Of a stretch of 43,902 nucleotides of DNA, positions 38,456 through 43,902 are shown one piece after another. Source of the stretch: a bacterium (GTDB lineage Bacteria; Arandabacterota; Arandabacteria; Arandabacterales; Arandabacteraceae); contig JALGWN010000011.1 in NCBI GenBank assembly GCA_025774115.1, positions 1 to 43,902 of the forward strand, written 5' to 3'. Both the position numbers and the translations under genes were made by a program. Below the pieces are notes generated by a model that saw only the letters and a program-made list of their open reading frames with translations, made no database searches and was not told the origin of the DNA. Positions within the stretch are counted from its first letter, which is position 1. Every line of letters starts with the position of its first letter.

Positions 38456-39781
38456 TTAGATCCTTCTAATGGTGATGGAGTCAAAGTCCTTAAGAGCGTT
38501 GCGGGTATCCACAATAGCCCTGGAGTTCTTTACGATCATGTTATAGTCAAAAGCCGAATGATCCGTTACGATGACAACGCAGTCGTATGATTTCACCTTG
38601 CGACCCGTCAGGCGGACGCCTTTCATCCTCACGCCATCGACCTCTATTGCCTCCACGTGGGGATCGGAATAATCGACCCGGCCACCCTTCTCCTTAAGTA
38701 GTCTTATCACATCCACGGCCGGTGATTCGCGGGTGTCATTCACGTTCCGTTTGTAGGCCGCCCCCAGGACAAGCACCTTCGATCCGTTTATGCTCTTCCG
38801 GGATTCGTTGAGGGCATTGTTCACCTTGGAGACCACATAGTCGGGCATGCTGGAGTTTATCTGGCCGGCCAGCTCGATGAAGCGCGGCTCGAAGCCGGCC
38901 ATCTTGGCCTTCCAGGAAAGATAGAAGGGATCGATGGGGATGCAGTGACCTCCGAGGCCGGGACCCGGATAGAACTTCAGGAATCCGAAGGGTTTGGTTG
39001 CAGCCGCCTCGATGACCTGCCAGACGTCTATGTTCATCCTGTCGCACATGAGGCACATCTCGTTCACCAACCCGATGTTCACGCTCCGGAAGGTATTCTC
39101 GAGGAGTTTCACCATCTCCGCTACGGTGGGGGATGATACCGGAACGATGTGTTCCATTGAGAGACTGTAGAGGTCGCAGGCCACCTTGGTGCAATTGGCC
39201 GTCACCCCGCCGACGACTTTAGGGATATTGGTGGTCTTAAACTTGGGATTCCCGGGATCCACCCTCTCGGGCGAGAAGGCAAGAAAGAAATCCCTTCCGA
39301 CCTTGAGCCCGGTGCTTTCAAGCCGCGGCAGCATCACTTCTTCGGTGGTACCCGGATAGGTCGTGCTCTCGAGGATCACGAGCTGCCCGGGCTTGAGATA
39401 CTTGGCTATCTGCTCCACCGCGTCGATGACGAATGAGATATCCGGGTCCTTGGTCTTCCTCAAGGGCGTGGGTACGCAGATATCGATGACGTCCGAGTCG
39501 CGCAACACTGCGAAGTCGGTGGTGGCAACCAGGCGGCGCTTTCGCGTCACCGTCCTTAAGTCCCGGTGGCTCACATCCTGTATGTAGGACCTGCCTTTGT
39601 TTACCATCTCCACTTTCTCGGCGTTCACATCTATGCCGTAAACATTGAGCCCGGACTTCGCCATCTCCACCGCAAGAGGGAGTCCCACATACCCCAGTCC
39701 GATGACCGCAATAGTGGCGTCGCGCTTGCGTATCTTTCTCTTCAGACTGTTGAAAACGGTTTTTTCTTTCCGCTTATCCAT
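38456..39781 (-). CDS. Nucleotide-sugar (UDP-HexNAc type) 6-dehydrogenase
   Basis: 441 residues. NAD site GLGYVGLPLA (28-37), catalytic Cys280 in GPGLGGHCIPIDPF, and the C-terminal 'GAAYKRNVNDTRESPAVDV' all match the UDP-glucose/GDP-mannose dehydrogenase family; the 'SFVIDAVEQI' and 'ESTTYPGTTEEV' blocks recall WbpA/WecC-type UDP-GlcNAc or UDP-ManNAc dehydrogenases. It makes uronic acid donors by two NAD-dependent oxidations at C6. AAGGA lies 7 nt before the ATG, which sits inside the last codons of the diguanylate cyclase gene (40-bp overlap). Confidence 0.92.
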   Translation of the reverse strand: MDKRKEKTVFNSLKRKIRKRDATIAVIGLGYVGLPLAVEMAKSGLNVYGIDVNAEKVEMVNKGRSYIQDVSHRDLRTVTRKRRLVATTDFAVLRDSDVIDICVPTPLRKTKDPDISFVIDAVEQIAKYLKPGQLVILESTTYPGTTEEVMLPRLESTGLKVGRDFFLAFSPERVDPGNPKFKTTNIPKVVGGVTANCTKVACDLYSLSMEHIVPVSSPTVAEMVKLLENTFRSVNIGLVNEMCLMCDRMNIDVWQVIEAAATKPFGFLKFYPGPGLGGHCIPIDPFYLSWKAKMAGFEPRFIELAGQINSSMPDYVVSKVNNALNESRKSINGSKVLVLGAAYKRNVNDTRESPAVDVIRLLKEKGGRVDYSDPHVEAIEVDGVRMKGVRLTGRKVKSYDCVVIVTDHSAFDYNMIVKNSRAIVDTRNALKDFDSITIRRI

Positions 39782-40809
39782 ACCAGATTCCTTCCATGCC
39801 TCTTCGCCTTATAGAGGGCCTTGTCTGAACTCGATATCAACTCCGGTACGGTACCGCCGTCCTCCGGAAAAGATGCTATTCCCATGCTCGCCGTGATCTT
39901 GCCCGTCAGGTCTTCACCCGGGAAGCGATGTTTGTCGATGGCGACCCGGATACGTTCGGCTGCAAGAGCCGCACCTTTTTTCGGCGTCCTGGGCAGCACC
40001 ACCACAAATTCATCGCCCCCATACTTGCAGAGCATGTCTATTGATCTTAACTTCTGAGACACTATTTGGGCAACACTTCTTATTACGGCACTGCCTCTCA
40101 GGTGTCCGTGCGTGTCGTTGTACTCTTTGAGTCCGTCCACGTCCAGCATGATTATCGAGAACTTTTCCTTGAAGCGATCCGAACGCCCTATCTCCTTCCT
40201 CAGGGTATCAATGAGGAACCTGTAATTGTAGGCCCCGGTGAGCCCATCGGTGATGGACAGCGTCTGGGTCCGCTCGAATTCGCGGGCGTTCCTTATGGCG
40301 ATTCCCGCCTGGCGCGCCAGCAGTCCGAAAAGCCCCATCTCCTGCTCGTCGGGGACCCTGTCCCCGGCTGTCACGACCCCTATCATACCGATTCTCCGCT
40401 TCCGGTACTGAAGGCCGGCCACGATTATGGCGGGCGAGGCGGGCATGCCGTCCAGGCCGGACAGCCGCTCCACCTGCTTGGCGGTGCCCGTGCGGGCCAG
40501 TCTTCTGGGCTTTGGGTCCCGGTAGACTTTCTCCACGAAACCGGCCATGCGCACCGGTCCCTCCTTCACGGCCAAACGGCTGTTCGGGCGGGGTGGTGAA
40601 TAGGAGACCCTGGTGTAAGCGCGTTTCTTCTCGAGAATCGCAAAAGACGCCTTGCCCGACATGATATCCGAGGCGCAGGCCAGTATCGGTGTTACGATTC
40701 TTGAGATGGAAGCACCGGTCGTTATGAGGCCGCTGACCTCGATGAAGGTGGAGAAGACAAGATCAAGCTTATGGGGGAGCAGCCTCTGGCCTCTCTTGCT
40801 CTTTGCCAT
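39742..40809 (-). CDS. Diguanylate cyclase with GAF-type sensor
   Basis: 355 residues. The N-terminal ~180 residues form a GAF-like domain. The GGDEF domain has its signature at 264-268 (KYGGDEFVVVLP) and an RxxD inhibitory site, RSID, at 255-258, five residues upstream, so c-di-GMP feedback is expected. It makes c-di-GMP from two GTP. It is the only c-di-GMP synthase in the window; the PilZ and MshEN-like proteins at 4-11 kb may be readers. It overlaps the nucleotide-sugar dehydrogenase gene by 40 bp, which ties c-di-GMP to polysaccharide precursors. Confidence 0.92.
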   Translation of the reverse strand: MAKSKRGQRLLPHKLDLVFSTFIEVSGLITTGASISRIVTPILACASDIMSGKASFAILEKKRAYTRVSYSPPRPNSRLAVKEGPVRMAGFVEKVYRDPKPRRLARTGTAKQVERLSGLDGMPASPAIIVAGLQYRKRRIGMIGVVTAGDRVPDEQEMGLFGLLARQAGIAIRNAREFERTQTLSITDGLTGAYNYRFLIDTLRKEIGRSDRFKEKFSIIMLDVDGLKEYNDTHGHLRGSAVIRSVAQIVSQKLRSIDMLCKYGGDEFVVVLPRTPKKGAALAAERIRVAIDKHRFPGEDLTGKITASMGIASFPEDGGTVPELISSSDKALYKAKRHGRNLVWISGKKKPFSTV

Positions 40810-40824
40810 AGCCGGTGTGGCCCC

Positions 40825-41046
40825 CTAACCTGTATTCCTCAACGCCGACAAGATCAGCTTCAGGCCACGGTACGTAACCCAGCATATCCCCCCTATTATT
40901 GCTATCGGGAAAATACGGACACTCTTGACCGAAATACCGGCGGCGGGGAAGATCTGATAGAACTTCCATAAGAGGACCCCGAGCAGTATAGCCACAGTCA
41001 GGAGAATCGCGCCACGGGTGAAATCTACGATCCTGTTAGGCTCCAT
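40825..41046 (-). CDS. Small two-helix membrane protein, unknown
   Basis: 73 residues. Two membrane helices are clear ('GAILLTVAILLGVLLWKFYQIF' start and 'IFPIAIIGGICWVTYRGLKLIL' region). GAAAGGTAGGG precedes the ATG, and it ends 15 bp before the diguanylate cyclase. Likely a real small gene at the head of that operon; no family recognised. Confidence 0.6.
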   Translation of the reverse strand: MEPNRIVDFTRGAILLTVAILLGVLLWKFYQIFPAAGISVKSVRIFPIAIIGGICWVTYRGLKLILSALRNTG

Positions 41047-41056
41047 CCCTACCTTT

Positions 41057-41237
41057 CGCCCGGATCATCCTCAAGCCCTCTACTGCGGTGCCGTACCTGC
41101 CGGCGCTGCCGGCGTCATCCTTGCTTGCCAATCCTCGAGGTATGCTTCGAATACGCCTCCGGTTGTCTCGCTCGTCTCCCTTGCCATCTCCGACATCTCC
41201 GACACCTCGCGACGAGGTTTGTGCACAACCCGGGCTG
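41057..41237. repeat. Dispersed inverted-repeat element, second long copy
   Basis: About 181 bp with the same layout as the 37294 element: 5' CGCCCGGATCATCC, 'CAAGCCCTCTACTGCGG', 'CGTCATCCTTGCTTGCC', a central stem GAGG-TAT/ATA-CG-CCTC, 'CTTGCCATCTCCGACATCTCC' and 'CACCTCGCGACGAGGTTT'. Its ends keep only GCCCGG/CCGGGC clearly. It sits directly after the tRNA-Arg gene (6 bp from its CCA), between that gene and the small membrane protein gene. Confidence 0.85.
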
Positions 41238-41243
41238 TGAGTT

Positions 41244-41321
41244 TGGTACCCCCGGCAAGACTCGAACTTGCGGCACACGGTTTAGGAAACCGTTGCTCTA
41301 TCCTAACTGAGCTACGGGGGC
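41244..41321 (-). tRNA. tRNA-Arg, anticodon CCU
   Basis: Minus strand, 78 nt with an encoded CCA. Acceptor GCCCCCG pairs with CGGGGGT (one G-U), D arm GCTC/GAGC, anticodon stem ACGGT/ACCGT with loop TTCCTAA (CCU), variable loop GTGCC, T arm GCAAG-TTCGAGT-CTTGC. It reads AGG codons. The apt gene ends 6 bp upstream on the same strand. Confidence 0.95.
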
Positions 41322-41327
41322 ACCCCC

Positions 41328-41849
41328 TCATTCATAAGTTATGACAGAAAATACGTCGTATTTGTCAAGCAATTTCCTGCCCTCAAGACCCAGGAGCTCG
41401 ACCAGAAAGACGATGCTGAGGATCTCGCCGCCCAGCCGTTCGACAAGTTCTGCGGTGGCCTTGGCGGTGCCTCCTGTGGCCAGAAGATCGTCGACGATGA
41501 GCACGTGCTCTCCCGGCTTCAGGGCATCCTTGTGTATCTCCACAGAGGCTGTGCCGTATTCAAGCGTGTAGGCTTGCTTCTCGGTGTCATAAGGGAGCTT
41601 TCCCGGTTTTCGGACAGGCACTACGCCGCAGCCCATGAGGTATCCCATCGCACCACCGAAGAGAAAGCCCCGGGCTTCGACACACACTATCTTGTCGATC
41701 TTCTTATCCTTGTAAGGTGCGATCATCGCTTCCACAGCCATGCGGAATCCCTCTGCATCCTTGAGCAGGGTCGTGATGTCTCTGAATAGAATACCCTCCT
41801 TAGGGAAATCGGGAATACTGCGAATTAGTTGTCTGAGGTGTTCCTCCAA
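41328..41849 (-). CDS. apt: Adenine phosphoribosyltransferase
   Basis: 173 residues from TTG 41849, 7 nt after AGGAGG; a GTG two codons upstream is too close to that site. 'DFPKEGILFRDITTLL' and the PRPP loop VLIVDDLLATGGTA are diagnostic of Apt. It makes AMP from adenine and PRPP for purine salvage. It follows the acylphosphatase gene by 33 bp and precedes tRNA-Arg. Confidence 0.95.
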   Translation of the reverse strand: MEEHLRQLIRSIPDFPKEGILFRDITTLLKDAEGFRMAVEAMIAPYKDKKIDKIVCVEARGFLFGGAMGYLMGCGVVPVRKPGKLPYDTEKQAYTLEYGTASVEIHKDALKPGEHVLIVDDLLATGGTAKATAELVERLGGEILSIVFLVELLGLEGRKLLDKYDVFSVITYE

Positions 41850-41882
41850 CGTCACTCCTCCTCTCCCGCGGGCCGCCTGCGC

Positions 41883-42164
41883 TCAGAACGCATAATCGAA
41901 TCCGCTGAAATCTTTCCTGGGCTCTTCCCACTGGATATCGAGCCCATCAACGGTTGCATATCTGGGGCCCGTCCTGAGTTCCCTGATGAGAATTTCAACC
42001 GGGCCTCTCTCCCCCTCTGCTACAATCTCCACGGTCCCGTCACTTCTGTTCCTCACCTCGCCGTCAAGGCCCAGAGAGGTCGCCGTGTTTCTCACGAAGT
42101 ACCTGAAACCCACCCCCTGCACGATCCCCCTTACTCTTATCCGGGCTCTTACCAGTTCTCCCAT
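41883..42164 (-). CDS. acyP: Acylphosphatase
   Basis: 93 residues. GIVQGVGFRYFVRNTA carries the phosphate-binding loop and catalytic Arg, and GEVRNRSDGTVEI the catalytic Asn; length is standard. It hydrolyses acyl phosphates. It starts 9 bp after the LOG-family gene stop. Confidence 0.95.
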   Translation of the reverse strand: MGELVRARIRVRGIVQGVGFRYFVRNTATSLGLDGEVRNRSDGTVEIVAEGERGPVEILIRELRTGPRYATVDGLDIQWEEPRKDFSGFDYAF

Positions 42165-42173
42165 GGCACAAGC

Positions 42174-42620
42174 CTATCCATTAAGGGCCTTCTCGACAGC
42201 CTCCTCGGGACTCTTGGCCGGGACTATGGCTGGGTCGCATTCCCATGATCTCAGGCCCACGACCTTCTTACCCAAACCGAGGCTAAAGCCTATCTCCGAA
42301 AGCGTCCCATAACGCCCCCCTATAGCTATCAGGGTATCGGCCGTATGGGCGATAATTGCGTTTCTTGCGTGTCCCATGTTAGTGGCTATACCGATGTCGA
42401 TATGGGGGTTGGCCTCGGCCCTCGTCGGCCCGGGGAGTATACCTATCGTGATCCCTCCCTCGGCCTTGGCACCCCGCGAAGCCGCCTCCATCACCCCGCC
42501 CAGACCTCCACACACTAGCACGCAACCGGCCCGGGCTATAAGCCGCCCTACCTTCTCAGCCAGAAGCACTATGTCCGGAGGCGCCTCGGAGCCTCCTATC
42601 ACACCGATAATCTTGGTCAT
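42174..42620 (-). CDS. LOG-family / TIGR00725-type nucleotide-binding protein
   Basis: 148 residues from ATG 42620, 3 nt after GGGAGG; upstream in-frame codons lack a site. 'CGGLGGVMEAASRGAKAEGG' and 'IGGRYGTLSEIGFSLGLGK' match the Rossmann-like SLOG/LOG group. The catalytic PGGxGTxxE of lysine decarboxylase-like LOG enzymes is here GGRYGTLSE, with Glu kept. Some relatives cleave cytokinin-like nucleoside monophosphates; the role here is open. First gene of the acyP-apt-tRNA run. Confidence 0.88.
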   Translation of the reverse strand: MTKIIGVIGGSEAPPDIVLLAEKVGRLIARAGCVLVCGGLGGVMEAASRGAKAEGGITIGILPGPTRAEANPHIDIGIATNMGHARNAIIAHTADTLIAIGGRYGTLSEIGFSLGLGKKVVGLRSWECDPAIVPAKSPEEAVEKALNG

Positions 42621-42967
42621 AACCCTCCCAAGTTGCCATCTAACCCCAAGCATTCTATTACCTCAGGCTCCCAAAATCAACTGAAACGATAATGTATCGT
42701 CGTTCTGCTGGGTTGCGCCACCGTATTCGTAGCGTTGCCAGTCCCGTGGTGACGACTGATCTGTGTAGGGTCGGGGTTCCACCCCCGACGTCGGTTTGCG
42801 TCGGTTGTTCCGGAGGTACCCCACACCAGAATTTGGGGTCGGGGTTGACACTGCCGAAAAGCGGGTGATAGACTCCAACGGATCAAAGGACTTGGGGCGT
42901 CAGGCGGATTTGTTCTCTCCCATCCCCGTGACGCCACCGCATCCTTGGCCCTTCGGAGGTGCCCGGC
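42621..42967. other. 347-bp divergent gap with hairpins and a promoter
   Basis: Holds GTCGGGG-TTCCAC-CCCCGAC (42770-42789), ACCCCA/TGGGGT (42818-42823 with 42834-42839), and a second GGTCGGGGTT near 42836. GGCGTCA (42896-42902) and TGACGCC (42928-42934) could close a long loop in the leader. I see no gene in it. Confidence 0.5.
42845..42874 (+). promoter_or_regulatory. Sigma-70-type promoter for the GNAT-like gene
   Basis: TTGACA at 42845-42850, 18-bp spacer, TAGACT at 42869-42874. A start near 42881 gives a leader of about 87 nt before ATG 42968, with GGAGG 8 nt before it. Confidence 0.55.
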
Positions 42968-43902
42968 ATGGAAGTCAGGCGGCTAAAAGACTTCGCTGAA
43001 ATAGACCGTGAGCGTTGGGCCGCACTCTGCTCGCGAAGCGGCACCAACACCATATTCCAAACTTACGAATGGCACCAGGCCTGGTGGGAAGCCTACGGCG
43101 AGGCCTCTGAGCTCTACCTGCTTGTGCTGGAAGACGGGTCCGCCCTGGTCGGGATCGCCCCCATGATGCTCTCTCATGAAGCCGGGGGCCGGAAGGTGCT
43201 CGTCTTTATCGGAGATTATAGATCTGACTATCTCGACTTCATATATGATGCCGGGAAGCCCGAGGTGGTCCACGCCCTCATAGCCTATTTCGCCGGGAGG
43301 CGAGGCGACTGGGACAGCATCGGTCTCAGCGAAATCCCGGAGGGCTCCCCTACCCATCGGGAGCTTGCATCCGCTGCCGAGCGAAATCGCCTCTACTGTG
43401 GCATCGTCAGAAAGAGGGAGTGCCCCGCCCTCGTCATCAAGGGCAACGAAAGCCAAGCGAATGAGATAATCAGTAAGAAGAAGCTAAGGTATTACAAGAG
43501 GTACTTTGAGAAGAAACAGGGCTACAGTGTCCGGCATCTTGCCGGACGTGACGAGATCGGTCGATATCTCGATGGTTTCTTCGAGCAGCATATAGCCAGA
43601 TGGGCAGGAACACCCACCCCAAGCATATTCCTGGAGGAGGAAAGCAAGATCTTCTATGGACAACTGCTCTCCTCCATGTGTGACAAAGGGTGGATAACCT
43701 TCACCGTAGTAGAGTCGGAAGGCGCACCGATTGCCTATCACTTCGGTTTTGTCTATAGGAACGTGTTCGTGCTCTACAAGCCCATCTACAACCCACTCCT
43801 GGCCAAGCGCTCGCCGGGGCAGGTGTTGCTTAAGGAACTCATGGAATTCGCGCTTGCCCGGAAGTACGACGAGTTCGATTTCACTGTAGGAGCCGAAGCC
43901 TA
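42968..43902 (+). CDS. GNAT-like acyltransferase (BioF2/CelD-type), 3' end cut
   Basis: The frame from ATG 42968 stays open to the window edge, 311 codons plus 2 bases. 'TIFQTYEWHQAWWEAYGEA' near the start and the second half ('VRHLAGRDEIGRYLDGFFEQ', 'APIAYHFGFVYRNVFVLYKP', 'SPGQVLLKELMEFALARKYD') match the duplicated GNAT domains of the Acetyltransf_6 group, often found with exopolysaccharide or cellulose genes. It probably acylates a polysaccharide or peptide; substrate unknown. Confidence 0.85.
   Translation, partial: MEVRRLKDFAEIDRERWAALCSRSGTNTIFQTYEWHQAWWEAYGEASELYLLVLEDGSALVGIAPMMLSHEAGGRKVLVFIGDYRSDYLDFIYDAGKPEVVHALIAYFAGRRGDWDSIGLSEIPEGSPTHRELASAAERNRLYCGIVRKRECPALVIKGNESQANEIISKKKLRYYKRYFEKKQGYSVRHLAGRDEIGRYLDGFFEQHIARWAGTPTPSIFLEEESKIFYGQLLSSMCDKGWITFTVVESEGAPIAYHFGFVYRNVFVLYKPIYNPLLAKRSPGQVLLKELMEFALARKYDEFDFTVGAEA

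Overview
The window (43.9 kb, fairly GC-rich, dense genes, many TTG/GTG starts, good Shine-Dalgarno sites) looks like a chromosome segment of a Gram-negative (diderm) bacterium from a little-cultured lineage. I infer the FCB side of the tree (Krumholzibacteriota/Eisenbacteria-like). Reasons: a secreted protein ending in a short tail of the 'TTWGRVKSMYR' type, a secreted protein with a FlgD/sorting-type C-terminal Ig fold, an LptE-like lipoprotein, ThyX, CsrA, and many lipoproteins. This placement is inference; no rRNA gene is present.

Layout. 1-4.0 kb (minus strand): a cut diacylglycerol-kinase-family lipid kinase, a methyltransferase, a secreted protein, ThyX and a thioredoxin-fold lipoprotein. 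4.1-16.7 kb (plus strand): a tightly packed signalling locus, in order PilZ, CheA with two CheW-like domains, a short-anchored methyl-accepting protein with a Cys-rich tail, a PilB/GspE ATPase with an MshEN-like N-terminus, a STAS protein, CsrA, a FlgM-like anti-sigma factor, an NtrC-type activator, a FliA-type sigma factor, a receiver-kinase hybrid, a receiver fused to an orphan dimerisation/phosphotransfer domain, and a 59-residue ORF. No flagellar structural gene is present. 16.7-19.2 kb: two genes for exported proteins, each behind a structured leader, then a hairpin-rich gap. 19.2-21.8 kb (minus): a PDZ/membrane/GAF/PP2C phosphatase. 22.1-25.0 kb (plus): a TPR membrane protein and a GH57 glycosidase. 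25.3-37.2 kb (minus): an AlkZ-like protein, an S9 peptidase lipoprotein, then an apparent operon of sensor kinase, sigma-54 activator, LptE-like lipoprotein, thioredoxin reductase, LeuRS and a GT4 glycosyltransferase. 37.5-42.6 kb (minus): nucleotide-sugar epimerase, nucleotide-sugar dehydrogenase, diguanylate cyclase, a small membrane protein, tRNA-Arg(CCU), Apt, acylphosphatase and a LOG-family protein. 42.97 kb to the end (plus): a cut GNAT-type acyltransferase.

How it may work together (inference): c-di-GMP is made by the GGDEF protein at 40 kb and could be read by PilZ, the MshEN-like part of the pilus ATPase, and possibly a leader RNA at 16.9 kb. The Che, STAS, CsrA, FlgM, FliA and NtrC genes make a compact unit that could link sensing to pilus/secretion activity, sigma-28 promoter use and translation.

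The non-coding part is also notable. A dispersed ~180-bp terminal-inverted-repeat element occurs at 37.3 and 41.1 kb, with an internally deleted copy at 29.0 kb. Several strong palindromes lie between genes, including a 34-bp perfect one at 26.9 kb.
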